Origin: CAZJOD01 sp964547525
GTDB taxonomy: Bacteria > Bacillota > Clostridia > JAAYHZ01
DNA length: 45,570 bases
Assembly: GCA_964547525.1 (NCBI GenBank)
Contig: CAZJOD010000010.1
Span: 1-45,570 of the forward strand
Direction of reading: 5' to 3'
Shown piece after piece: positions 17,444-25,998 of the stretch. A program made the translations under genes and the position numbers. The notes beneath the pieces were generated by a model. It was not told where the DNA came from, did no database searches, and was given only the letters and a program-made list of their open reading frames with translations. Numbering within the stretch: position 1 is the stretch's first letter; each line of letters begins with the position of its first letter.

Positions 17444-20041
17444 TCATTCTTTTAATTTATTGATTTTTCTTACAATAGTAGACTGGTTAACACCTAAAAC
17501 TTCAGCCATTTTATATGTATTCCCATATAATTTATATGCTCTTTTTAGAATAATTTTCTCCACTTCATCTTTTGCTATTTGTAATGGCAGCAAGCTGTTA
17601 ACTACAATAGGTTGAACAATACCTCCCTCCGCATCAAACATATATTGAGGAAGATCATCCCGTGTAATTACTGAATTTTTAGAGGTTACAATTATCCGCT
17701 CTATTATATTTTCTAGCTCTCTGACATTACCCGGCCAATAATACTCCATAAGTATATCATTTATATCCGGTGAAAAGTCTTTATCGGTATTATATTGTCT
17801 GTTAAATTCATATAAAAAATGATATGCCAAGGGCATAATATCATCTTTTCTCTCCCTAAGGGGTGGGATATAAATAGGCACAACATTCAATCTGTAATAA
17901 AGATCATCTCTGAAGATACGGTCTTTAATCATTTGCTTGAGATCCTTGTTAGTCGCTGAGATAATCCTAACGTCAACGGATATTCCTTTACCTCCCCCGA
18001 TCCTATTTATCTTTTTATCTTGGATGACCTGCAAAAGCTTAACTTGCATAGGCATTGGCAAATCCCCTATTTCATTTAAAAAAATTGTACCTTTATCCGC
18101 CATTTCAAACAAACCCTTTTTACCTTCTTTTTTTGCTCCGGTAAAAGCACCGGACTCGTATCCGAATAATTCGGCTTCCATAAGGTTTTCCGGTATTGCT
18201 CCGCAGTTAACTTTAATAAAAGGACCGTCTTTTACTTCACTCATATAATGGATAAATCTTGCGATAACATCCTTTCCTACTCCGGTCTCACCCAATAAAA
18301 TTACAGTAGATTTATATCCGGCGGCTCTTGCCGCTAAATCAACCACTTCACCGAATTCTAAACTGTTTGCAACTATTCCGGAGTAACTGTCGTTTTTATT
18401 TTTCCCGTTATTACCGTTTATGTTGTTTCTTAGCCGGTTAAGCTCATCAATATCTCTGACATTTGTAACCACTCCTATAAGGTTACCGTTCTCATCAAAT
18501 ATGGGATTGCCTGTGGCAATTAATTTTTTTCCGGATTTTATTTGTTGCAAAAAAGTTATTCTTCTTTTTTCTTTTAGTACCAAGATTGAAGCTGAAGGAT
18601 ATACAATATTATCTTTCTCCAAATCAAAAACAGTTTCAGGAAAATTGTCAATACATACCATTTTTCTATAAGCCGAATTTGTTCTTAAAATTTTTCCTGT
18701 TGCATCACACATGATCAAACCGTCATATGATGAATCGAATACCGCGTTTAATTCATTATTCAAATCTTGAATCATACGAAACCGTTTTGACAACTCGTTA
18801 TATAATTGATTTTTTTTATCAATCAAATATGGAAAACACATTTCAACTTCTGCCATTCCCTGAAATACCGCCACCGCTTTTTCTCTGCATGTTTCGTACC
18901 CACATGCACCACAATTGAGCTCATCATCCGGTATTGTTTTTCCTATTTGCGCAAGGATCTGTTGGATATCTTCCTCAGAAGGAATATCGGATTTTATACT
19001 TTTTGGTTGAAAACTTCTGGTCATATCAATACCCGGTTTTTCACAGGCATAAAAATCTATTGTAAATTCCGATTTTTCCATATCTGATATGAATTTGTTT
19101 AATATTTGAGTTTTCTCAAAAATAGATAAGTCGGTATTAATTTCCGGCCCGTTAATGCAACCTTTGCACATCAATGTATCGTAAAAAGAATAATCCGCAT
19201 CGGCATTTCGTTGTGTTACATATTTAAGCAATTCAATGCAATTTCCTGTCCCATCCACAGATATCAAATTTTTATTATACATAAACTCTTTTATATAGTC
19301 GTTTATCGCCCCTTCAATTGGTATTCGGCGTCCCTTTGAAGCTATATAGTATTTAAAATCGGGTTTTTGACGATCAGAATCTTCGTTATTGATGCTGATC
19401 ATATCTTTTAATTCGGAAAAGGTTAAAACAGCATCTATACAATTTGAAAACTGTTTTTGCTGTGCTTCTTCTTTTTTCGCAATACACGGTCCTATAAACA
19501 CGATAGCGGCATTAGCATATTTTTTCTTTATTATCCTTCCTGTAGCTATCATAGGTGAACATATCGGTATTAACATGCCTGTTAAATCGGGGAAATGTTT
19601 TTCAACAAGACTTACAAAAGCGGGACAAGCCGAGCTGAATACTGTTTTATGTTCATTTATTTTTAAATATTCATATACATGATCCATAACATATTCCGCA
19701 CCTATTGCGGTTTCCCATATTTCATTAAAACCTAAATTTTTTAGATTACATAAAATTTCACCTAATTTTTTAGGATAAAAACTTGTTATAAAAGAAGGAG
19801 CGAGCATCGCAACGGTAAAAGTATCGGAATTCAATAGATGAGTTACATACAATTTTGAATCCATAATAATTTTGGCGTTTCTTCCGCAGTGTCTCACACA
19901 ATTTCCGCACTGTATACACCGTTGTTGAATTATTTGCGCTTTGCCGTGTTTTATTTGAACCGCCTTTACAGGACAGTTTCTGACACACGAATAACACCTT
20001 CGGCATTTTGAACTGTCAGTTAAAATTATATCTTTCATCAA
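17444..20041 (-). CDS. Sigma-54 activator with ferredoxin and [FeFe]-hydrogenase-like sensor domain
   Basis: 865 residues. Order: two [4Fe-4S] motifs (Cys13/16/19/23 and 42/45/48/52); hydrogenase-like H-domain (about 70-335) with SSACPAF (Cys139), GPCIAKKEE (Cys186) and MCKGCING (Cys292, Cys295); a CGACGYETC [4Fe-4S] motif (Cys377/380/385/402); PAS (about 425-535); sigma-54 AAA+ (about 553-790) with GETGVGKD (584-591), GAFTGA (631-636), Walker-B-like FLNEIGD and the arginine-finger region; Fis-type HTH (about 841-863). The third H-motif has CxxC rather than CxxxC, and Walker B has Asn for the usual first Asp. It should activate sigma-54 promoters in response to redox state, H2 or a flavin/PAS ligand. 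It lies directly upstream of, and on the same strand as, the hydrogenase operon, which has such a promoter. Confidence 0.9.
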   Translation of the reverse strand: MMKDIILTDSSKCRRCYSCVRNCPVKAVQIKHGKAQIIQQRCIQCGNCVRHCGRNAKIIMDSKLYVTHLLNSDTFTVAMLAPSFITSFYPKKLGEILCNLKNLGFNEIWETAIGAEYVMDHVYEYLKINEHKTVFSSACPAFVSLVEKHFPDLTGMLIPICSPMIATGRIIKKKYANAAIVFIGPCIAKKEEAQQKQFSNCIDAVLTFSELKDMISINNEDSDRQKPDFKYYIASKGRRIPIEGAINDYIKEFMYNKNLISVDGTGNCIELLKYVTQRNADADYSFYDTLMCKGCINGPEINTDLSIFEKTQILNKFISDMEKSEFTIDFYACEKPGIDMTRSFQPKSIKSDIPSEEDIQQILAQIGKTIPDDELNCGACGYETCREKAVAVFQGMAEVEMCFPYLIDKKNQLYNELSKRFRMIQDLNNELNAVFDSSYDGLIMCDATGKILRTNSAYRKMVCIDNFPETVFDLEKDNIVYPSASILVLKEKRRITFLQQIKSGKKLIATGNPIFDENGNLIGVVTNVRDIDELNRLRNNINGNNGKNKNDSYSGIVANSLEFGEVVDLAARAAGYKSTVILLGETGVGKDVIARFIHYMSEVKDGPFIKVNCGAIPENLMEAELFGYESGAFTGAKKEGKKGLFEMADKGTIFLNEIGDLPMPMQVKLLQVIQDKKINRIGGGKGISVDVRIISATNKDLKQMIKDRIFRDDLYYRLNVVPIYIPPLRERKDDIMPLAYHFLYEFNRQYNTDKDFSPDINDILMEYYWPGNVRELENIIERIIVTSKNSVITRDDLPQYMFDAEGGIVQPIVVNSLLPLQIAKDEVEKIILKRAYKLYGNTYKMAEVLGVNQSTIVRKINKLKE

Positions 20042-20438
20042 TATACCTCAAGGTAATATACTGTCAATTTCATACTATCATAAATATGTTTTGTTAGTCA
20101 ATTAATTGTACTTGTGGTTATTAGTATTAAAAAGTATTAAGGAAAGAGTAATTATAATTGTATGGTTTTATTATTAAAGTATATCCGGTATACTAAGAAT
20201 AACATATGTAATTTAATCGGAGATTTAAAGATCAATTCATTTATTTGTAGTACTTAAAGATATTAAGTGCCAAGGAATATTTTAATGATCTTAATTTTTA
20301 GGAGATTATGTTTAATAATTTAGAAATCTCAAAGTTATTTTAATGTATCATCACTTCATAATTTTTAATATAAGTAAATTAAACATATATATAACATAAC
20401 ATAAAATATAATATAATATATATTTTGAAGGGAAAGAT
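20042..20438. other. Divergent intergenic region between the sigma-54 activator and rpoN
   Basis: 397 AT-rich bases. No -24/-12 motif was found. The rpoN ribosome site AAGGGA lies about 6 nt before its ATG. AGGAG at about 20300 precedes an 11-codon frame, considered chance. Promoters of both genes must lie here, but several AT-rich candidates are equally good and none is singled out. Confidence 0.45.
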
Positions 20439-21806
20439 ATGAACACCGGTAATAAAATAAGTCAGGAAATCAACAATGAAATAAAACCTGATTTAAAATT
20501 AAATATTTCTCTTAAATTAAGACAATCGTTAAAGATATTGCAAATGAATTGTATTGAGTTAAACCAATACATACGACAACAATGCCAAGACAATCCCGTA
20601 ATCGAAATAGAACATGATAATGAGTGGGAAATAAGCGAGAAAGTTTATGATAAAATATTAAGAACAGAAAATCCGGGATATATGCATGGAAAATCCATTG
20701 ATGACGAACAAGATGATTATATATCCCCGTTACTTTTTTATTCTATACAAGATCCCATGGAATACATTCTTAATCAGCTACGATTTTTACATTTAGATTC
20801 TAACGATTATGAAATAGCAAAATATATAGCATTTTCTTTAGACAAAAACGGATATTTTACCGACAATATCTTGGAAACCGCTACTCGATTACATACTACC
20901 GAAGATCATATTGTAAAAATCGTAAATATTATAAAAACTTTAGATCCGTGTGGTATCGGTGCAAGTAGTTTAAAAGAATGTTTGTTGTTACAAATCGAAA
21001 GATTGAATATAGATACTCAGTATATAAAAGATATTATTGATAATTATTTTGACGAATTATGCTGTAACAAATGTAAGTTTATTGCTAGTTCCATGAATGT
21101 ATCAATTAACGAGGTTGAGCATTGCTTAAAAATTATAAAAAAGTTGAATCCGAAACCCGGGGGGTTTTTAAGACAAGAAACCTTTATTCATTATATAATA
21201 CCCGATATTATTATCGAAAAAAAACATGAGAATTATCATATAAAACTCAATAATACTTTTTATCCTAAAATTAACTACAACGGTTCGTACTTGGATATTC
21301 TTAAAAACAGAGAAACCGATATAGATACAAAAAAGTATATTTCCGAACATGTAATTAAAGCACAAAATTTAGAATCCTTTATTAATAATAGGAAAGAAAC
21401 CTTAGAGAAAGTTGCCGAAACCATTCTGGAACTACAAAGTGATTTTTTTAATTTAGGTCGTTTGGTTCCTATGAATTTAGAAGATGTAGCAAAAAAATTA
21501 AACTTACACATATCTACCGTCAGTCGTGCAATTTCAGATAAATATTTACAATGTCCACAAGGTATGTTTAGCTTGAAATATTTTTTTTCACAGGCCTTAA
21601 AAGCCGGTGATACAGGACTGACTTCTCTTGATATAAAAAATATGATCTCCCATATGGTGAATTCAGAAAATAAATACTCACCTTTAAGTGATTCTCAAAT
21701 CGTAAAAAATTTAGAAAAACTTAATATGAACGTATCCAGAAGAACGGTTGCAAAATATAGACACGAGCTCTGTATACCAAACTCAAATATGAGAAAACAG
21801 TTTTAA
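20439..21806 (+). CDS. rpoN: RNA polymerase sigma-54 factor
   Basis: 455 residues, a normal length. The N-terminal activator-interacting region I is clear (about 20-62: LKLRQSLKILQMNCIELNQYI). The core-binding region follows, then the helix-turn-helix (about 347-395: LEDVAKKLNLHISTVSRAISDKY). The C-terminal RpoN box SRRTVAKYRHEL (433-444) recognises the -24 element. It is transcribed divergently from the sigma-54 activator, and the pair probably act together on the hydrogenase promoter. The last ten codons lie in an 86-bp sequence that is repeated downstream. Confidence 0.96.
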   Translation: MNTGNKISQEINNEIKPDLKLNISLKLRQSLKILQMNCIELNQYIRQQCQDNPVIEIEHDNEWEISEKVYDKILRTENPGYMHGKSIDDEQDDYISPLLFYSIQDPMEYILNQLRFLHLDSNDYEIAKYIAFSLDKNGYFTDNILETATRLHTTEDHIVKIVNIIKTLDPCGIGASSLKECLLLQIERLNIDTQYIKDIIDNYFDELCCNKCKFIASSMNVSINEVEHCLKIIKKLNPKPGGFLRQETFIHYIIPDIIIEKKHENYHIKLNNTFYPKINYNGSYLDILKNRETDIDTKKYISEHVIKAQNLESFINNRKETLEKVAETILELQSDFFNLGRLVPMNLEDVAKKLNLHISTVSRAISDKYLQCPQGMFSLKYFFSQALKAGDTGLTSLDIKNMISHMVNSENKYSPLSDSQIVKNLEKLNMNVSRRTVAKYRHELCIPNSNMRKQF

Positions 21807-21862
21807 AGGTGTTTTAAAATTAGTTTATTAGACCCGTGGACGCATCGAGCCTCCCCGGGCCG
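21777..21862 (+). repeat. 86-bp direct repeat, copy 1 (includes the end of rpoN)
   Basis: The sequence covers the last ten codons and stop of rpoN plus 56 bases ending in a GC-rich hairpin-prone segment (CCCGTGGA...TCCCCGGG). It is identical, base for base, to 21910-21995. Confidence 0.95.
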
Positions 21863-21866
21863 GAGT

Positions 21867-21895
21867 ACATTTTTAAAATCAAGTTTTAAAAATGT
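21867..21895. terminator. Inverted repeat between the two 86-bp copies
   Basis: ACATTTTTAAAA (21867-21878) and TTTTAAAAATGT (21884-21895) are perfect 12-bp arms with a 5-nt loop, in the 47-bp spacer between the copies. It could end the rpoN transcript, but the stem is almost purely A/T. Confidence 0.4.
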
Positions 21896-21909
21896 TTCCT
21901 GTTTAATTC

Positions 21910-21995
21910 CCAAACTCAAATATGAGAAAACAGTTTTAAAGGTGTTTTAAAATTAGTTTATTAGACCCGTGGACGCATCGAGCCTCCCCGGGCCG
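21910..21995 (+). repeat. 86-bp direct repeat, copy 2
   Basis: Exact copy of 21777-21862, offset 133 bases, ending 4 bases before the stop codon of the minus-strand gene at 22000. It holds a pseudo-tail of rpoN. Absence of any divergence implies a recent duplication or an assembly effect. Confidence 0.95.
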
Positions 21996-21999
21996 TGAA

Positions 22000-23289
22000 T
22001 CAAATTTTTATTTCTTGTTTTAATTTTCTAAAACTTTCTATTACCATAACAAATCCTTCCGGACCCGTTTTTGACCAAGGTCCGCATGACACTTCGTAGC
22101 CACCTTTATACCATGCGGACGAAGGCGCAATATATCCTAGATAATCGTTTGTATATCCTATGGGAATACCTATAAGCGGTCGGCTTTCTTCTTTTATTAT
22201 TTTTCCTATCCTGCAAAACGGTTCTCCCGGAATACCGGTTAATAAAATATCACCTAAACGAACCATCTGGATTTCACCTGCATAATTTCTCCGCCCCTCT
22301 TTTATTCTGTAATAACGTTCCTCTTTATATCTGTGTTCAGCCGGAACCGATAGGCCATTATGTAGATAACTTTCAACAAATTCTATAATTTCATTACATT
22401 CCTTATACTCCGGTAATGCTCTTGACGGCAATTGTACAGTTTCGGATACAACCTGTATTTTGACAGGTTGTGTCGGATAATCTGCAAAAGCCGCTTTTGC
22501 ATAACACTTTATTACTTCTCCGGCAAGAGCTGTTCCTGTCAAATAAATATCATTAAAATTTTTGGTGTTACCAACCGAAGGATCAATGTCTCCACATGCC
22601 CCCTGTAAAAACATACTGCCTTCACAGCCTTTTATACATTTCTCGATTTTATCGTGTAAAACACCTGTATAATCAGCTGATACCAATTCTTGTACCTGCA
22701 TAATCACAGGATGACATGCAAAATGCGAAATTATAATATTTTTGTCATCTTCAGTCGATTCAAATAAAACAACAACGACTTCAGTGTCTAATTCGTCATC
22801 TTTACGTCGATTATATGATATACCATCAACCGAACCTTTTATAACCTTTAAGTTTGCTTTAAAAGTATTTAGTTTTGCTATCGCTACGGCATCACAAATT
22901 CTTTCTTGCAACTTTTCAACCCATTCCACACCGTTTTTGTCCATAAGGGGTCTTAAGCCTATTGTTTCGGGAGCCGAATGTATATGAGGCGATGTCAACA
23001 TTATATTTTCAGGTAAAATCCTTGTTTTTGCACAAATTTTATCTCTTACTTCTTTTGTAAAATTTCTGTCCGGTCCTAAAACGATATTTGATACTCCTAT
23101 AGTGTCTGTACTTACTATTGCAATTTCCGTTATTCCGTCACTTACAACTACAGCCCTCACATAAAGCGGGTCATGGGTGCCTTTAAAAAGGGTATGTCTG
23201 GGGTAAAAAGCAAGATAAGGTACCGGTTTATCCGGTGTGATTTCTACTTTACCGGCTCCTATTTGGTAATTACTTTTACCATCAGTCAT
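22000..23289 (-). CDS. Cytoplasmic neutral-ceramidase-like hydrolase
   Basis: 429 residues matching the N-terminal fold of neutral/alkaline non-lysosomal ceramidases: GAGKVEITPD near the start, DPLYVRAVVV, STDTIG, the SPHIHSAP motif (His102, His104, probable zinc ligands), FACHPVIM and GACGDIDPS. It lacks a signal peptide and the C-terminal domain of true ceramidases, so it is cytosolic, and a lipid substrate is doubtful. It overlaps the stop of the DegT aminotransferase by 8 bases, indicating translational coupling, and is the last gene of a three-gene operon. The likely substrate is a sugar-derived or amide compound handled with the upstream enzymes (inference). Confidence 0.75.
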   Translation of the reverse strand: MTDGKSNYQIGAGKVEITPDKPVPYLAFYPRHTLFKGTHDPLYVRAVVVSDGITEIAIVSTDTIGVSNIVLGPDRNFTKEVRDKICAKTRILPENIMLTSPHIHSAPETIGLRPLMDKNGVEWVEKLQERICDAVAIAKLNTFKANLKVIKGSVDGISYNRRKDDELDTEVVVVLFESTEDDKNIIISHFACHPVIMQVQELVSADYTGVLHDKIEKCIKGCEGSMFLQGACGDIDPSVGNTKNFNDIYLTGTALAGEVIKCYAKAAFADYPTQPVKIQVVSETVQLPSRALPEYKECNEIIEFVESYLHNGLSVPAEHRYKEERYYRIKEGRRNYAGEIQMVRLGDILLTGIPGEPFCRIGKIIKEESRPLIGIPIGYTNDYLGYIAPSSAWYKGGYEVSCGPWSKTGPEGFVMVIESFRKLKQEIKI

Positions 23290-24517
23290 TTTTCAATCCC
23301 TCCGCAACCTTCCTTACGCCACATGCAACATCTTTTATATCATTTTCAGTCCAGTTTTCATATATTCTCAGCACCCCTAAATTTTTTAACTCATTTTCGG
23401 CAACAGGACATAAACCTTCTTTATATTCAATTTCGCGAGTAGTTAATTTGCTGTCAAAAGGATAAGACGAATTACCAAAGGTTCTCTTATTTCTTAACGC
23501 ATCAGTGCATAAATATATGGGATTTACCGTATAACCCCACCAGAAAGGTATTTTTTCAGCACCTAACGCTTTTACAAATTCTACGGCGTCATAATCTACA
23601 AACTTAATCGGATACAACCAATAAGAATGTTTCCCACCGGGTGTAACAGGTGCGGGAACTATACCCGGTATATCCGAAATTAATTCTGTAAGCAAATTAC
23701 CCAGACGGTTCATTGTTCCGACAGTGTTTTCGGTTTTGCCAAGTTGAGCTAATGCGACAGCTCCGGTCAAATCATTCATTCTATAATTCAAACCTAAGAA
23801 AGAATAAGACCTCGGTCCCCATTTATGCCTGTTTTCCCAGCCCTTATCTCTGAACAAGCCTATTCTCATTGCCAAGTTATCATTATTTGTTATGACCACT
23901 CCACCTTCTCCGGCAGTAAGATGTTTACTTTGCTGCATTGAGAAACAACCGATATCTCCTATAGTACCTGCAAGTTTCCCTTTATAGTATGTAAAATAAG
24001 CCTGACAACAATCTTCTATAACCGTTATGTTGTATTTTTTCGCGATACCCGTTATGGCATCCATATCACAAGGGTTCCCGAAAAGATGGACGACAATTAT
24101 CGCTTTAGTTCTTGATGTTATTTTTCTTTCAATATCCGAAGGATCCATGGCAAAAGTATTTTCCTTCCAATCCGCAAATACCGGTATAAGCCCTTGAAAC
24201 AGCATGCCTGCAATAGTACCAAAATCAGTTACAGGTGCAGTTATAATCTCATCCCCGGGATTTGTGTCTATTGATGCAATGGCCATATGAACCGATGCCG
24301 TTCCTGAGGATGAAGTTATGGCATACTTTACTCCGTATTTTTCTGCAAATTTCTTTTCAAATGTTGATGTTTTATTACCTTCGGTATAAAACAAATTTTG
24401 TGACTTTATAGCTTCGGTCACTTCCCGTATTTCCTCTTCTCCAAATGGCTGCCTTGTGGGAAACGGAGTTTCCCTTACAGGAACTCCACCGTATAATGCC
24501 AATTTACTTTTTTCCAT
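23282..24517 (-). CDS. DegT/DnrJ/EryC1/StrS-family PLP aminotransferase
   Basis: 411 residues of fold-type I PLP enzyme. The phosphate-binding segment is SSSGTASVHMAI (69-80). EDCCQA (168-173) supplies the PLP-ring Asp, and SMQQSKHLTAGEGG (193-206) contains the Schiff-base Lys198. These enzymes usually aminate keto-sugars or act in aminocyclitol pathways. The first line (ALYGGVPVRETPFPTRQP) is typical of the family. The ribosome site is AAAGGACG. It lies in the middle of an operon with an aldo/keto reductase upstream and the ceramidase-like hydrolase downstream, suggesting a small pathway for an amino-sugar or cyclitol. The substrate is not predictable. Confidence 0.88.
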   Translation of the reverse strand: MEKSKLALYGGVPVRETPFPTRQPFGEEEIREVTEAIKSQNLFYTEGNKTSTFEKKFAEKYGVKYAITSSSGTASVHMAIASIDTNPGDEIITAPVTDFGTIAGMLFQGLIPVFADWKENTFAMDPSDIERKITSRTKAIIVVHLFGNPCDMDAITGIAKKYNITVIEDCCQAYFTYYKGKLAGTIGDIGCFSMQQSKHLTAGEGGVVITNNDNLAMRIGLFRDKGWENRHKWGPRSYSFLGLNYRMNDLTGAVALAQLGKTENTVGTMNRLGNLLTELISDIPGIVPAPVTPGGKHSYWLYPIKFVDYDAVEFVKALGAEKIPFWWGYTVNPIYLCTDALRNKRTFGNSSYPFDSKLTTREIEYKEGLCPVAENELKNLGVLRIYENWTENDIKDVACGVRKVAEGLKND

Positions 24518-24561
24518 ACCATATTCGTCCTTTCTTTTTAAATAATAATTTGACCCGAATG

Positions 24562-25578
24562 TTAAGTGTGATTTTTCACAAATTCACGGTAGTCTTTAAG
24601 CATTTCTTTTAAAAGCTCAGGGGTGTTTAAATTATACGGACATCTGCCGGCACACAAATTACAACCGATACAATCGTCGATTTTATGCATGTTTTTAATT
24701 CCTTGTTCAGTTATAAATCCTTGGTACGGAGCTCTTCTTAATAAAAATTTCATTCTTGCGGCTTGTGGTATGTCTATACCGGCGGGACACGGCAGGCAAT
24801 AACCACATGCTCTACAAAAAGATCCTGCAAGTTCCTTCTTGTCCTTTTCGATTTTCGCTGACATTTTTTCATCCAAAGGAGGAGGATTTTTTTCCAATCG
24901 TATAAACTGGTCCAACTCTTCTTCTTTTTGAACTCCCCATATGGGAAGCACATGATCATATTGCCATAAAAATGCAAACGCAGCTTCGGCATCAGTTAAA
25001 AGCCCCCCTGCCAACGCTTTCATTGCAATAAAGCCCATATTTTTCTCTTTACATAAAAAAGTCAGTTCGAAGTCTTTTTGCGAAGCTAACGAACTGAACG
25101 GATATTGGAGTGTATCGAACATACCGGATTCGACCGCTTGTCGAGCCACATCCATACTATGTGAAGTAATTGAAATATGTCTTACTAATCCTTTTTTTTG
25201 TGCATCTTTTGCAGCTAGATACAAATCTTTAAATTCATCCGACAGAATCTCTTTGGGATTGTGAAACTGGTATATATCTATATAATCGGTTTTTAATCTT
25301 TCCAAGCTGGTTTCAAGATGCTCCCAAAAAGTTTTAACATCCTTTGAATGTGTTTTAGTTGCTATTACTATATCTTTACGTACATCCGCCAATGCTTTCC
25401 CCATTTTTTCCTCGCTATCGGTATAAGCTCTGGCCGTATCGAAAAAATTAATGCCGCTTTCATATGCTTTTCTTAAGATTCTTATAGCAACATCTAAAGA
25501 TACCCTTTGTACCGGCAAAGCACCAAAAGCAACTCTTGACACCATAAACCCTGTTTTGCCCAATAAAGTCTTTTGCAT
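24562..25578 (-). CDS. Aldo/keto reductase with C-terminal 2[4Fe-4S] ferredoxin domain
   Basis: 338 residues. The AKR barrel keeps the catalytic tetrad (Asp47, Tyr52, Lys75, His106). The C-terminus adds a bacterial ferredoxin domain with CRACGYCLPCPAG (255-267) and CIGCNLCAGRCP (303-314). Only eight iron-sulfur Cys are seen, and the second group has the normal CxxCxxCxxxC(P). This Fe-S-linked AKR subfamily is common in strict anaerobes, and its electron partner is often unknown. It is the first gene of the operon with DegT and the ceramidase-like gene, with AAGGAG ribosome site 7 nt before ATG. It probably reduces or oxidises a sugar-like carbonyl. Confidence 0.9.
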   Translation of the reverse strand: MQKTLLGKTGFMVSRVAFGALPVQRVSLDVAIRILRKAYESGINFFDTARAYTDSEEKMGKALADVRKDIVIATKTHSKDVKTFWEHLETSLERLKTDYIDIYQFHNPKEILSDEFKDLYLAAKDAQKKGLVRHISITSHSMDVARQAVESGMFDTLQYPFSSLASQKDFELTFLCKEKNMGFIAMKALAGGLLTDAEAAFAFLWQYDHVLPIWGVQKEEELDQFIRLEKNPPPLDEKMSAKIEKDKKELAGSFCRACGYCLPCPAGIDIPQAARMKFLLRRAPYQGFITEQGIKNMHKIDDCIGCNLCAGRCPYNLNTPELLKEMLKDYREFVKNHT

Positions 25579-25696
25579 TTTTCTCTCCTTAAAGTAAACA
25601 TGTGATTTGAATGGTTACATTCATGCAAATAAATTTTATATCCGGGCGGGTAATAAGTCAAGTCTGTACATCGCATCGTGGGTACTTCAACCTGTA

Positions 25697-25864
25697 TTAT
25701 TTTTGATTGGCATCCACATGTTCTTTAGCATGCCTTACATCAATCTCACCGGGCTCTATTACATTTGATTCGGGTTTTGTATTTTCAATATTAAAAAGGG
25801 CTGCGGTTGTATGTCTTTCAATTGGTTTTTGCATATAACCTTCCTTTTTTTTGTTTTTTGCCAT
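25697..25864 (-). CDS. 55-residue DUF3787-like small protein
   Basis: A small gene with ribosome site GGAGG 7 nt before ATG 25864, encoding 55 residues. The Lys-rich start is followed by the PIERHTTAALFNIE...KP.S.V and a final KEHVDANQK. This pattern resembles the clostridial DUF3787 family, of which a C. difficile member is named a spore-surface protein. It is hydrophilic with no signal peptide or Cys. It lies downstream of the PFOR gene on the same strand but 134 bases away, so it may be a separate transcript. Family recognition is from memory and should be confirmed by profile. Confidence 0.7.
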   Translation of the reverse strand: MAKNKKKEGYMQKPIERHTTAALFNIENTKPESNVIEPGEIDVRHAKEHVDANQK

Positions 25865-25998
25865 TGTTTTACCTCCGTTAATTAAATATTCGGTATATTA
25901 CAATCACATCCCGCCTATTGTTATAAGATTAGCCTGTATTAATTAATAACCGTAAAAATCTAATAATATTGTTTGACGGGATGCGATACATCTAAGCA

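Noticed and set aside
20302..20345. Short frame of 11 codons after AGGAG upstream of rpoN
   Set aside because: Too short, poorly spaced and likely by chance in AT-rich DNA.
21777..21995. Attachment sites or insertion element ends
   Set aside because: The 86-bp repeats enclose only 47 bp, with no integrase or transposase and no terminal inverted repeats.
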